DNA of 64,000 nucleotides from an uncultured Oscillospiraceae bacterium (GCA_944387035.1 CALXDJ010000008.1:25659-89658); one strand, 5' to 3'. Positions 8,485-18,536 are shown, numbered from the stretch's first letter. Program-made: numbers and translations. Notes: a model not told the origin generated them from the letters alone.

Positions 8485-9194
8485 GTTGGTTCCTCTCCAT
8501 ACAGGCCCGCCAGCAGCCCCGCCGTCATGGCGGCGGCCAGTCTGCGCTGGTAGGAATCGTCCTGCAGGCGGGTGGTCTCCGCCTCATTGGACAAAAATCC
8601 GCACTCCACCAGCACTCCCGGTGCCTGGGCATTTTTCATGAGATACACGGACGAGCCCATAGCCTTGGCTTCCTTGGGCCGCTCCGAATTGATGGCGGTA
8701 TTCAGCGCGGCCTGTACCGCCTCCGCCAAAGCCTGCGCTCCCTCCTGCCCATTCCAGAACGCCTGGGCCCCATGGGTTTGGGGCGACGAAGGCAGACTGT
8801 TTTGATGGATGCTCAGCAGCACCCCATGCTCCGCGGCGTTGACGATGGCAACCCGGTTGCGCAGATCTGAGGATTTCTTCTCCCGGATGGTATTGGCACC
8901 GTCACTGTGGATGGAACGGTCATCCTCCCGGGTCATAACCGTTTTCTGGCCGCAAAAGCGCAGCAGGTCGTTGACCCGCAGGCCAAGCTCCAGATTGATC
9001 TGGCTTTCCTCTACACCGCCGGACGAAACCGCACCGCCGTCCTCACCGCCGTGGCCCGGGTCCACAACCACGGTCACCGGCGTTTCCCCCTGAGGAGCAA
9101 ACACCGTTGTGTCCGCCGGAGCGCTTCGCCATAGAAAGACCGCCGCAAGAACCACGCAGCACACGCCGATTGCCGCCCGGCGCAGCGTTGACAT
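8481..9194 (-). CDS. cwlD: N-acetylmuramoyl-L-alanine amidase CwlD
   Basis: Amidase_3 enzyme that in sporulating Firmicutes removes peptide side chains so that muramic-delta-lactam can form in spore cortex. Signal or anchor segment at about 5-23 (AAIGVCCVVLAAVFLW). Zinc-ligand motifs are DPGHGGEDGG, the Glu in GGVEESQIN, SIHQNS, and the catalytic Glu in VLVECGFLSN. ATG at 9194 gives 237 aa. A TTG at 9230 and a GTG at 9221 are also in frame and none has a clear ribosome-binding site, so the start is unsettled. The pairing radA-cwlD is unusual but coupled by a 4-bp overlap. Confidence 0.9.
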   Translation of the reverse strand: MSTLRRAAIGVCCVVLAAVFLWRSAPADTTVFAPQGETPVTVVVDPGHGGEDGGAVSSGGVEESQINLELGLRVNDLLRFCGQKTVMTREDDRSIHSDGANTIREKKSSDLRNRVAIVNAAEHGVLLSIHQNSLPSSPQTHGAQAFWNGQEGAQALAEAVQAALNTAINSERPKEAKAMGSSVYLMKNAQAPGVLVECGFLSNEAETTRLQDDSYQRRLAAAMTAGLLAGLYGEEPT

Positions 9195-9302
9195 CCGAAT
9201 TGAGATGAACACAGGCAACACCCCCGCCAAAACCCTATGTAGCGGGGCTCATCCCATATGCAAGGATTATACCGTCTCCCCTCCGGAAAATCAAGGCCGG
9301 GG

Positions 9303-9330
9303 ACCCCTCCCTGCCCCGGCGCATATACTG
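9303..9330 (+). promoter_or_regulatory. Late-sporulation-type promoter of cotJ
   Basis: AC (9303-9304), 17 bp, CATATACTG (9322-9330). The -10 matches the sigma-E consensus CATACAHT at 7 of 8 positions, and the AC-N17-CATA layout resembles sigma-K. The same arrangement, including the following GATTG, recurs at 58629-58654. Confidence 0.6.
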
Positions 9331-9389
9331 GATTGGGCGCGAGGCTCTGCCTTTGCCCAATCCCTTCCAAGGAGGTATCCATCGAGCAC

Positions 9390-9848
9390 ATGGAGACCAA
9401 ACAAACCACATCCGCCGCTTCCTGCGGCAGCGGGCAGGGCTCCCTGCCCGGCAGCTGCGGCTCGCTGGCGTTTCCCTACGTGCCCATGCAGGGAACCGAT
9501 CCGGTGCGGTACAGCCGGATGGAAGCCCTGCAGACCGGCACTCTCTTCCCGGGTCTGGATCTGCCCTTCAAAGAGGCCATCCAGGCCAAAACCAAGCTGG
9601 CCAACACGGCCCTGGTGGAACTGATGGCCCTGGATTTTGCCATTGACGAACTGGGACTGTATCTGGTCACCCATTCCCAGGATCAAGAGGCTCTGCAGCT
9701 CTACTGGTCCTATATCAATCTGGCCAAGGAGGGCCGCGAGAAGTATCAGAAGCTCTACGGGCCCCTGCTGCAGACAGACCTGACCCCGGATGAGGGCTTC
9801 GCCTGGCTCAAAGATCCCTGGCCCTGGGACGAAGGAGGAAACAGCTGA
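9390..9848 (+). CDS. cotJAB: Fused spore coat protein CotJA-CotJB
   Basis: 152 aa. After a low-complexity Ser/Gly/Cys lead, residues about 30-70 match CotJA (FPYVPMQ, then ALQTGTLFPGLDLPF), and about 75-150 match CotJB (ELMALDFAIDELGLYL, THSQDQEAL, ending LKDPWPWD). In Bacillus these are two separate proteins. ATG at 9390 is 14 nt from an excellent AAGGAGGT, too far for normal initiation; an ATC triplet at 9381 sits at the ideal distance, so a non-standard start is possible. The stop overlaps the cotJC start (TGATG). Likely expressed in the mother cell. Confidence 0.85.
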   Translation: METKQTTSAASCGSGQGSLPGSCGSLAFPYVPMQGTDPVRYSRMEALQTGTLFPGLDLPFKEAIQAKTKLANTALVELMALDFAIDELGLYLVTHSQDQEALQLYWSYINLAKEGREKYQKLYGPLLQTDLTPDEGFAWLKDPWPWDEGGNS

Positions 9849-10444
9849 TGTTTGTCTATGAGAAGAAGCTGCAGTACCCGGTCAAGATCAAAAACACCAA
9901 TCCGCAGCTGGCAGCCCTGATTATTTCACAGTACGGCGGTCCGGACGGTGAGCTGGGCGCCTCCCTGCGGTATCTGAGCCAGCGGTATTCCATGCCCTAC
10001 GCCGAGCTCAAGGGCCTGCTGACGGACATCGGCACCGAAGAACTGGGCCATCTGGAGATGATCGGCACCATCGTCCATCAGCTCACCCGGAATCTGACGG
10101 AAGAGCAGATCCGCTCCGCCGGATTCGCTCCGTATTTCCTGGATCACACCACCAGCGTCTATCCCACGGCCGCCTCCGGCTCCCCCTGGAATGCCGCCGG
10201 AATCGGCGTCAAGGGCGACGTCATTGCCGACCTTACCGAGGATCTGGCTGCCGAGCAGAAAGCCCGGGTTACGTATGACAACATCCTGCGCATGAGTGAT
10301 GATCCCGACGTCAATGACGCCATCAAGTTCCTCCGGGCCCGGGAGATCGTCCACTTCCAGCGCTTCGGCGAGGGACTGCGCCTGGCCAAAGACAAACTGG
10401 ACGAAAAGAATGTCTACTATCTGAACCCTGCCTTTGACAAGTGA
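9848..10444 (+). CDS. cotJC: Spore coat protein CotJC, manganese-catalase family
   Basis: 198 aa, ferritin-like fold of the manganese catalases. Metal-ligand motifs are visible: the Glu/Glu/His group in GTEELGHLEMIG and later Glu and His in AREIVHFQRFGE, with GDVIADLTEDLAAEQKA as the central helix. CotJC assembles in spore coats and its relatives decompose hydrogen peroxide; catalysis here is inferred. It is translationally coupled to the fused cotJAB gene and followed by a terminator, so the operon is complete. Confidence 0.93.
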   Translation: MFVYEKKLQYPVKIKNTNPQLAALIISQYGGPDGELGASLRYLSQRYSMPYAELKGLLTDIGTEELGHLEMIGTIVHQLTRNLTEEQIRSAGFAPYFLDHTTSVYPTAASGSPWNAAGIGVKGDVIADLTEDLAAEQKARVTYDNILRMSDDPDVNDAIKFLRAREIVHFQRFGEGLRLAKDKLDEKNVYYLNPAFDK

Positions 10445-10472
10445 GGACAGGAGCAGACCCTGCAAGCGATCA

Positions 10473-10506
10473 AAAGAGGCACGCTTTTCAGCGTGCCTCT
10501 TTTTTA
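10473..10506 (+). terminator. Rho-independent terminator of the cotJ operon
   Basis: Stem AAAGAGGCACGCT / AGCGTGCCTCTTT with a short loop and T6. Confidence 0.88.
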
Positions 10507-10589
10507 TAGAACGTTTTTCCTACTGGTAGGGGGCCTCCCTGCTTGCGGAATACCCTCGCCGGACACCGAAGAAAGACTGGAACAGCCGC

Positions 10590-12581
<1,992 letters not shown>

Positions 12582-13286
12582 TTATCCGTTGTTGAGTATA
12601 TAGTCCTTCAGGTCCTCCTCGTAGGTCTCCGGTGACGTGCTGAAATACGTGTACGTATCCGGAACCGTCCCTACGATGATGGTTTCCGCCACCGTGACAG
12701 CATTGGAGATCTTGGTGGCGGTGGTGAAGCCCGGCAGCAGAATGCTGACGGTCACATCGATATTCAGGATGATTTGGTGTTTGGTCTGATTGATGCCCGC
12801 CGAGGAGAAGGCGTTTTCAAACCGGGCCGAGGACGACCCCACCGACTCCATCCGGACATTGATCCGGGGCCCGCGGCCCGCCAGCAGAGCGGTACCGGTG
12901 AGCGTCCCCACAGGAATGGAGATCTCCCGGGCGGAAACCTGATCCACCCGGGTCAAAATGATATCCAGAATATCGGTTTGCAGGCGGTTGAAGGCCGCCA
13001 TATTACTGTGGACCGCAGTCACACGGCCCTCCGTATCCTTTTCGAAGGATATGAGCTGTTCATAGCTGATATCGCCCTGCTGAATCGCCTCATCCACGGC
13101 CTCGGCCACAATGCGGTTGACGGTGTTGGATACCCGGGTCACCGCCAGACTTTCCAACAGAGGCCGCAGCTGTGCCGTGGCATAGAGAATGACAAACAAC
13201 ACCAGCGAGATCAAAAACAGCAACAGGATCCGTACCGCCGCCCGCCGGTCCATCCGGCGGCGGTAATAGAAAAAGCCTGGTCGCAC
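12582..13286 (-). CDS. yunB: Sporulation protein YunB
   Basis: Membrane protein needed for efficient sporulation in Bacillus, of unknown biochemical role. 234 aa, GTG start at 13286 behind GGAGGGAGG. One N-terminal membrane helix (about 18-40, rich in Leu/Ile/Val) is preceded by an Arg-rich cytoplasmic stretch. The rest is extracytoplasmic and includes the family hallmark AREISIPVGTLTGTALLAGRGP. It sits between murD and ligA, so it may be read through from the vegetative promoter. Confidence 0.9.
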   Translation of the reverse strand: MRPGFFYYRRRMDRRAAVRILLLFLISLVLFVILYATAQLRPLLESLAVTRVSNTVNRIVAEAVDEAIQQGDISYEQLISFEKDTEGRVTAVHSNMAAFNRLQTDILDIILTRVDQVSAREISIPVGTLTGTALLAGRGPRINVRMESVGSSSARFENAFSSAGINQTKHQIILNIDVTVSILLPGFTTATKISNAVTVAETIIVGTVPDTYTYFSTSPETYEEDLKDYILNNG

Positions 13287-13330
13287 GTGTCCTCCCTCCT
13301 TCCGCCATTCTATGCGGAAGGAGCCTGGAC

Positions 13331-14707
13331 TTATTGCAGGCGGTTCACCACATCCTTAAACACCCGGCCCCGCTCCATAAAGTTGGCAAAGCGATCAAAG
13401 GAAGTGCTGGCCGGGGAGAGAATCACCACATCCCCGGGCTGTGTCCGGCTGCGGGCCAGCGCGGCAGCCTCCTCATAGTCTGCCACGTCGAAGATCTCCA
13501 GCCCGGCATAGTTGGGAGCCTGCTCCACCGCCCGGCGGATCACTCCGGCGGTAGCGCCGCAGAGAATCAGCAGCTTGACGTGGTCATTGACCACCGGACC
13601 CAAGCTGTCGTAGGAGATGCCCTTGTCCTTGCCTCCGGCGATGAGCACCACCTTCTCCGGGAAGGACCGCAGTCCCGCAATGGTACGGCTGGGGCTGGAG
13701 GCAATGGAATCGTTATACCAGCGCACGCCGTCCAAAGTGCGGATCAGCTCGATCCGGTGCTCCACGCCGCCGAAGGTCCGGGCAAAGTCCCGGATGATCT
13801 CGTCGGACACCATGCCGTCCACCGCGGCAATGGCCGCCAGATAGTTTTCGATGTTGTGCACACCGGGAAGCTGGATGTCCGAGGTGTCCATCACGACCCG
13901 TTCTTTTCCATCAGACCGGGCCACCACGCTGGTGCCCCGCAGAAAGACGCCGTCGGCCACTTCCCGTTGCCGGGAGAACAGCCGCACCCGGCCCAGGGCC
14001 TTCTTCGCCAGGGCCGCCGTCACCTCATTGTCCGCATTAAATACGGCAATATCCTGGGCAGACTGGTGTGTAAAGATATTTTCCTTTGCGGCTATATACT
14101 CCGCATAATCCTTGTGGACGTCCAAATGATTGGGCGAGAGGTTCGTCATCACCGCCACATGGGGGCTGGATGTCATGGTCATCAGCTGGAAGGAAGACAG
14201 CTCCAGCACCGCCAGATCCTCCGGCTGCATTTGGGGTGTCTGGGCCAGCAGCGGGTTGCCGATGTTGCCGCCCAGATGGACGGTACGCCCCGCTTTTTTC
14301 AGCAGGGAGGCAATGATGGTCGTAGTGGTGGTCTTACCGTCGCTGCCGGTAACAGCCAGCATCGGGCACGGACAGACCTGGAAAAAGACCTCCATTTCTG
14401 AGGTCAGCACACTGCCCCGTTCCACGGCCTGCCGCAGCTGAGGCAGATCCGGCCGCATGCCGGGCGTCCGGAAGATCACATCCTCCGTCAGATCCTCCAA
14501 GTAGTCTGCACCCAGGCGCAGCACGGCGCCCCGGGACTCCAGCTCACCAGCCAGGGCGCCCAGGGCCGTCCGGTCCTTTTTGTCCCGGGCCGTAACGGCA
14601 ATGCCCCGTTGGAGCAGCAGTTCAATGAGCGGCTGATTGGAAATCCCGATTCCGATCACAGCCACGCGCTTTCCCTCCAAGGAGGTCAGATATTCTTCAA
14701 ATGTCAC
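13331..14707 (-). CDS. murD: UDP-N-acetylmuramoylalanine-D-glutamate ligase
   Basis: Adds D-Glu to UDP-MurNAc-L-Ala in peptidoglycan precursor synthesis. 458 aa, GTG start at 14707 with AGGAG 8 nt upstream. Seen: N-terminal Rossmann-like domain (VAVIGIGISNQPL), Mur-ligase P-loop VTGSDGKTTTTT (119-130), central domain with NLSPNHLDVH, and C-terminal domain containing HRIELI and NDSIASSP. First gene of murD-yunB-ligA; it stands apart from the usual division/cell-wall cluster. Confidence 0.97.
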   Translation of the reverse strand: MTFEEYLTSLEGKRVAVIGIGISNQPLIELLLQRGIAVTARDKKDRTALGALAGELESRGAVLRLGADYLEDLTEDVIFRTPGMRPDLPQLRQAVERGSVLTSEMEVFFQVCPCPMLAVTGSDGKTTTTTIIASLLKKAGRTVHLGGNIGNPLLAQTPQMQPEDLAVLELSSFQLMTMTSSPHVAVMTNLSPNHLDVHKDYAEYIAAKENIFTHQSAQDIAVFNADNEVTAALAKKALGRVRLFSRQREVADGVFLRGTSVVARSDGKERVVMDTSDIQLPGVHNIENYLAAIAAVDGMVSDEIIRDFARTFGGVEHRIELIRTLDGVRWYNDSIASSPSRTIAGLRSFPEKVVLIAGGKDKGISYDSLGPVVNDHVKLLILCGATAGVIRRAVEQAPNYAGLEIFDVADYEEAAALARSRTQPGDVVILSPASTSFDRFANFMERGRVFKDVVNRLQ

Positions 14708-14744
14708 GCAGATCGCTCCTCAAATCAAGTTGATATGCAGTTGC

Positions 14745-14773
14745 ATTATACCGCAAACCCCCTGGAATTACAA
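14745..14773 (-). promoter_or_regulatory. Sigma-A promoter for murD-yunB-ligA
   Basis: Minus strand TTGTAA (14773-14768), 17 bp, TATAAT (14750-14745), giving a leader of about 30 nt before the GTG start of murD. Confidence 0.7.
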
Positions 14774-14853
14774 CGCGGAGGCGGAATTTTCTCTCATTTG
14801 TGGGGCTGGGAGCAATTCCGGCAATTGCAGATCCCGCACCCGGGGGCTTGCCG

Positions 14854-14882
14854 TTGACAAGCCGTGCACTTTTTAGTAAAAT
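14854..14882 (+). promoter_or_regulatory. Sigma-A promoter of rnpB
   Basis: TTGACA (14854-14859), 17 bp, TAAAAT (14877-14882). The expected start point near 14889 coincides with the first base of the RNase P RNA closing helix. Confidence 0.85.
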
Positions 14883-14889
14883 AGAACCC

Positions 14890-15257
14890 GCGAGGAAAAC
14901 AGACAGTCGCGTGAGCAGGCCGAAAGGCCGCTTATGAGGAAAGTCCGGGCTCCACAGGGCAAGGATAACGGGTAACGCCCGCCGAAGGCGACTTCAGGAA
15001 AAGTGCAACAGAGAGATACCGCCTCATGTCCCCTTTCGGGGCCCCGTACGGGGTGAGGTAAGGGTGGAAAGGTGCGGTAAGAGCGCACCCGACGGCTCGA
15101 GAGTGTCCGTCGCTGTAAACTCTATCCGGAGCAACACCGTGGTTGGAAGCATCAAGGCTGGCCCGGCCGCTTCCCAGAGGTGGCTTGAGCGTACTGGCAA
15201 CAGTGCGTCGAGATAGATGACTGTCAAATACAGAACCCGGCTTACAGTTTTGCTCGC
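14890..15257 (+). ncRNA. rnpB: RNase P RNA
   Basis: Catalytic RNA that matures tRNA 5' ends. Recognised by the universal elements GAGGAAAGTCCGGGCTCC near the 5' end, the AGGGCAAGGATAACGG region, GAGAGATACCGCC, GGTAAGAGCGCACC, and the 3' part ATAGATGACTGTC then ACAGAACCCGGCTTA. The ends pair: GCGAGGAAAAC at 14890 with GTTTTGCTCGC at 15247. GACAGTC (14904) pairs with GACTGTC (15217). It lies between a consensus promoter and a strong terminator, as a single-gene unit. Several short antisense ORFs across it are not genes. Confidence 0.97.
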
Positions 15258-15266
15258 ATGGACATG

Positions 15267-15302
15267 GCCCCGGCTGCGTAATCCGCAGCCGGGGCTTTTC
15301 TT
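15267..15302 (+). terminator. Rho-independent terminator of rnpB
   Basis: Stem GCCCCGGCTGCG / CGCAGCCGGGGC with loop TAATC, then TTTTCTT. Confidence 0.9.
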
Positions 15303-15369
15303 GCGCTCGCCGGGGTTCCTGCGGGCACACGCTTCAAATGCTTCTGCCGCGCATTCCCCGGGGGCTTCC

Positions 15370-15783
15370 CTACCGGTCCGCCTCCTGTGCGCCGGATTCC
15401 TGCTTCCCTGCCTCCGCAGCCCGATGCTCCTCCTGAAAGCGGTTGAGATAGTAGATCATCTCCGCGTTCTCCTGCTCCTTCCGGGATGCTGCGAGCTCTT
15501 CCCTGCGGCGGGCTGCCTCGCTGTAACGCTGCTGCTTGACTCGCCAGCGATCCGTATCCCGCCGGATCCCCTGCGCAACAAACAAAAAGGCCATTCGGGT
15601 TTCCGGCGGCAGATCCGGCTCCTGTTCGATGAACGATTCCGGCTCCACTGGGTGGCGGTCTGCCTCCATGGCGTAGCGAAAAAGCAGCAGCATCAGCTTC
15701 CCCCGCTGGGCGTCCGAAAGAGCGGTCAGACAGGGGTAATTGTCAAAGTACAAGAGAAAACTTTTCTTTTGAGATTGCTCCAA
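15370..15783 (-). CDS. DUF6291-like phage/replication-type protein
   Basis: 137 aa, TTG start at 15783 with GGGGGAGGG 10 nt upstream. The N-terminal half (SFLLYFDNYPCLTALSD, then a Leu-rich helix) and the central MAFLFVAQGIRRDTDRW resemble the domain found at the start of phage and conjugative-element replication proteins; the C-terminus is a charged helix (RRREELAASRKEQENAE). Such proteins are usually followed by other element genes, none of which is seen here. Just upstream are a repeat tract (15882-15954) and a palindrome shared with the XerC-like gene, so it may be a relic of an element. The function is not established. Confidence 0.6.
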   Translation of the reverse strand: MEQSQKKSFLLYFDNYPCLTALSDAQRGKLMLLLFRYAMEADRHPVEPESFIEQEPDLPPETRMAFLFVAQGIRRDTDRWRVKQQRYSEAARRREELAASRKEQENAEMIYYLNRFQEEHRAAEAGKQESGAQEADR

Positions 15784-15881
15784 TGTGCATCATCCCTCCC
15801 CCTTCTGTCGGTTTGAGCCTGTTTTTATGACGCGTCCATGCAAAACCGGGGAAGATTTTCAGAATCTTGGTAGATTCTCCC

Positions 15882-15954
15882 GTTAGAGTCAGAGTCAGTG
15901 ATAGAGTCAGAGAAAGAGTCAGTGTTTCTGTTAGAGTGAGAGTCAGAGTGTCAG
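15882..15954. repeat. Degenerate AGAGTC / AGTGTC hexamer repeat tract
   Basis: About 12 units of a 6-bp motif (AGAGTC, with AGTGTC, AGTGAT and TTTCTG variants) over 73 bp, directly upstream of the DUF6291-like gene. Read leftward it is a CTGACTCT-type tract. One frame is open through it and would encode Thr/Leu/Ser repeats, but it has no start codon. Confidence 0.75.
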
Positions 15955-15981
15955 GGCGGCGGCAGGACCGCCTTTAAAAAA

Positions 15982-16005
15982 TAAACAAAAGTTTAGTTTT
16001 GTTCA
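15982..16005. repeat. Palindrome TGAACAAAA-N6-TTTTGTTYA, second copy
   Basis: TAAACAAAA (15982-15990), GTTTAG, TTTTGTTCA (15997-16005). It has the same half-sites and spacing as the centre of the 6858-6889 palindrome, with one mismatch. It lies between the yebC terminator and the repeat tract of the DUF6291-like gene. Confidence 0.65.
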
Positions 16006-16012
16006 GATTTTA

Positions 16013-16044
16013 AGAAAAAAGAGAAGCGGGAATCCCCGCTTCTC
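16013..16044 (-). terminator. Rho-independent terminator after yebC
   Basis: Minus strand stem GAGAAGCGGGG / CCCGCTTCTC followed by T6; 12 bp after the yebC stop. Confidence 0.88.
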
Positions 16045-16056
16045 GCAATGGAACAA

Positions 16057-16791
16057 TCAGTCGTTGTCCCAGTTGTGCCAGACGTTCTGGACGTCGTCGT
16101 TGTCCTCCAGCATGTCGATGAGCTTCTGCATGTTCTTCACATCGCCTTCGCCGGAGAGCGTGATGTAGTTCTGGGGCACCATTTCGATCTCGGCGTTGAC
16201 GAAGGTGTATCCCTTCTCCTCCAGGGCCTTGACCACATCGTTGAAGGCGTCGGGATCGGTGGTGATCTCCAGAACGGTACCATCGGCCTCGAAGTCTGCC
16301 GCACCGGCCTCCAGGGCATCCATCATGACGGTGTCCTCTTCCAGCTCGCCCTCTTCGTTGTCGATGACGATGACGCCCTTCTTGTCAAAGGACCAGCTCA
16401 CGCAGCCCTGCGCGCCCAGGTTGCCGTTGCACTTGTCGAAGGCATGACGCACTTCGGGAGCGGTGCGCTGACGGTTGTCGGTCAGAGCCTCCACGATGAC
16501 GGCCACGCCGCCGGGACCGTAGCCCTCATAGGTGACAGCCTCGAAGTTGTCGGTGTTGCCGGCACCCAGAGCCTTGTCGATGGTGCGCTTGATGTTGTCG
16601 TTGGGCATGTTCACGGCCTTGGCCTTGGCAATGACCGTAGCCAGGCGGGAGTTGTTGTTGGGATCGCCGGAGCCGCCTTCCTTAACGGCGACGATGATCT
16701 CACGGGCGATCTTGGTGAAGGCGGCGGAGCGCTTGGCGTCGGCCGCACCCTTGGTCTTTTGGATATTATGCCATTTGGAATGTCCGGACAT
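16057..16791 (-). CDS. yebC: YebC/PmpR family protein
   Basis: 244 aa, ATG behind GGAG. It is full length with the family's opening MSGHSKWHNIQ, the KGAADAKR loop, EGYGPGGVAVIVEALTDNR, and an acidic C-terminal domain. It was long annotated as a transcription factor; recent work on this family links it to relief of ribosome stalling at proline runs. Last gene of trmK-nif3-yebC, 5 bp after nif3, ending at a terminator. Confidence 0.96.
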   Translation of the reverse strand: MSGHSKWHNIQKTKGAADAKRSAAFTKIAREIIVAVKEGGSGDPNNNSRLATVIAKAKAVNMPNDNIKRTIDKALGAGNTDNFEAVTYEGYGPGGVAVIVEALTDNRQRTAPEVRHAFDKCNGNLGAQGCVSWSFDKKGVIVIDNEEGELEEDTVMMDALEAGAADFEADGTVLEITTDPDAFNDVVKALEEKGYTFVNAEIEMVPQNYITLSGEGDVKNMQKLIDMLEDNDDVQNVWHNWDND

Positions 16792-16796
16792 GGTTG

Positions 16797-17579
16797 TTAT
16801 TCTCCTTCAACATAGTAATGGATCACTTCCCGGTGGGAAGCGGATTTCTGGATGGACAGGCCGGGGAACTGGGATTGCAGATACTCCACCAGGCGCAGAC
16901 AGACCGGGTCCTCCGTGGGGAAATGCCCCGCGTCAATGAGGTTCACCGCCCGGGCGTCCAGGAACTGGTGATAGCTCAGGTCCGCCGTGACGTAGGTATC
17001 GCACCCGGCAGCCGCGGCGTCCTTTTCAAACTCGCCGCAGGCGCCGCCGCCTACCGCCACCCGGTAGACCGGCTTGCCCACGTCGGCGTAGCGCACGCCG
17101 TTGCAGCCCAGCGCACGGCAGACGTGCTTTGCAAACTCCGGCAAGGACATGGGCGCGGGCAGCGTGCCTACCCGGCCCAGGCCGTTTTCACACAGAGGCC
17201 CAGGGTCCTCCAGACCCAGAGCAGCGGCCAGGGCGTCGTTGACGCCGCCGGGGGCCACATCCAGGTTGGTGTGCATGCAGATGGCGCAGATCCCGTGGCG
17301 CAGCAGCTTGCACAGCAGGTGCCCCTGGGGCGTATCGTCCCGGATGCTCTGCACCGGCAGCCACCGGCAGTTCATGACGGGATGGTGGGCCACAATCAGC
17401 TCACAGCCTTTGGCAATGGCCTCGTCCGCCACAGCCTCCGTGATGTCCAGAGCCACCAGCACCCGTTCCACCGGGCGCTCCGGGTCTCCCACCAGCAAGC
17501 CCACATTGTCCCACTCCATGGCGCCCTCTCCAGGCGCCAGGTCAAATAGACGCGCTTCGATTTCACCGGCACTGGGCAT
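16797..17579 (-). CDS. Nif3-like dinuclear metal-centre protein
   Basis: 260 aa, DUF34/NIF3 family, which forms toroidal hexamers with two metal ions per subunit. Metal-ligand segments seen: VAHHPVMNCRW with the His pair, HTNLDVAPGGVND, and HFPTEDP near the C-terminus. Its precise role is unknown; the 'GTP cyclohydrolase type 2' label is weakly supported. The start overlaps trmK by 17 bp, the same pair as in Bacillus, so the two are co-translated. Confidence 0.93.
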   Translation of the reverse strand: MPSAGEIEARLFDLAPGEGAMEWDNVGLLVGDPERPVERVLVALDITEAVADEAIAKGCELIVAHHPVMNCRWLPVQSIRDDTPQGHLLCKLLRHGICAICMHTNLDVAPGGVNDALAAALGLEDPGPLCENGLGRVGTLPAPMSLPEFAKHVCRALGCNGVRYADVGKPVYRVAVGGGACGEFEKDAAAAGCDTYVTADLSYHQFLDARAVNLIDAGHFPTEDPVCLRLVEYLQSQFPGLSIQKSASHREVIHYYVEGE

Positions 17580-18300
17580 GTCGCCACTCCTCTCTCATCG
17601 CCAGCAAGGCGGTAATCACGTCTCTCGTCTCGTCCGCCCGGGCCCGGGACTTTTCTCCCGTGCCGCGGTTGAGCCCCGCCACCGCCATCTCCAGCCGGAC
17701 GATCTGCTCAATGAGATAGCGGTCTCCCAGAGGATCGTGGGTAAGACCCGCGCCGCCGTGAAGCTGTCCCAGGCTCAGGGTCATCTCCCCTGCCCCGGCT
17801 TCCATCACCGGGTAGAGCGTGCCCCGGTCCCGGACCAGAGCTTCCCGGGTGATGGCGTAGCCGTTGTCGGCGAGAAAGGCCCGCAGCTCCCAGGCCCGGG
17901 TCATGGGCTGGAGCAGCAACCGGTGCTTTCCGTCCGCCGTCCAGGGCGCCGCGGCCAAAATGGCGGCAATGGTCTCGCCGCCCATGCCCGCAATGACCAC
18001 CGTGTCCGCCTCCTCCGGGGCCACGGTATCCAGCCCGGAGCCAAGGCGGAAATCGATCCGGTCCGCTACGCCCCAGGTCTTGCCCGTGGCGCGGGCCCGG
18101 TCCAGGGGGCCGGCACGCAGATCACTGGCAATGGCCGCGCGCAGCCGCCCGGCCAGCATCAGCCACACCGGCAGGTACGCATGGTCCGTACCGATATCCG
18201 CCAGGCGTGCCCCTTCGCTCACCCAGCTGGCCAGCAGGGCCAGACGGGGCGTCAGTTCCAACTGCTTCAAGAAAAGGTCCTCCTCCGTGGAAGGACGCAT
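17563..18300 (-). CDS. trmK: tRNA (adenine-22-N1)-methyltransferase TrmK
   Basis: SAM-dependent methylation of A22 in bacterial tRNA. 245 aa: N-terminal Rossmann-fold methyltransferase with LADIGTDHAYLPV as the SAM loop, a catalytic-region motif VVIAGMGGETI, and LLLQPMTRAWELRAFL, followed by a C-terminal coiled-coil-like helical tail. Overlap and order with nif3 match the conserved arrangement. Confidence 0.94.
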   Translation of the reverse strand: MRPSTEEDLFLKQLELTPRLALLASWVSEGARLADIGTDHAYLPVWLMLAGRLRAAIASDLRAGPLDRARATGKTWGVADRIDFRLGSGLDTVAPEEADTVVIAGMGGETIAAILAAAPWTADGKHRLLLQPMTRAWELRAFLADNGYAITREALVRDRGTLYPVMEAGAGEMTLSLGQLHGGAGLTHDPLGDRYLIEQIVRLEMAVAGLNRGTGEKSRARADETRDVITALLAMREEWRHAQCR

Positions 18301-18329
18301 ACAGGCTCAGCCCGTATGCGTCCGGATCC

Positions 18330-18536
18330 TCACTGGGGCTTATTGGCCTCTTCGTTCACCAGGGCCAGCAGCTTCTCGCAGTCCACGCCGTGGACCATGC
18401 AGGCCTCCTCCACGGTCTCGCCGCGGGAAGAGGGGCAGCCCAGGCAGTGCATGCCGATGGACAGGAAGATGGGCGCGGTGTGGGGGGCAATATCCAGGAT
18501 ATCACCGATGATGGTGTCTTTCGTGATCTGAATCAT
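18330..18536 (-). CDS. DUF1858 domain protein (hybrid-cluster-associated type)
   Basis: 68 aa. Carries the DUF1858 signature: ITKDTIIGDILDIAP, then GMHCLGCPSSRGETVEEAC with a CxxC pair that in this family is proposed to be redox-active. It is common as a single small domain in anaerobes. It lies 30 bp upstream of trmK and reads in the same direction, so it probably heads that operon. Biochemical role not known. Confidence 0.88.
   Translation of the reverse strand: MIQITKDTIIGDILDIAPHTAPIFLSIGMHCLGCPSSRGETVEEACMVHGVDCEKLLALVNEEANKPQ

Noticed and set aside
14932..15330. Minus-strand ORFs across the RNase P RNA gene
   Set aside because: This is the familiar false 'hypothetical protein' antisense to rnpB; the RNA is unmistakable.
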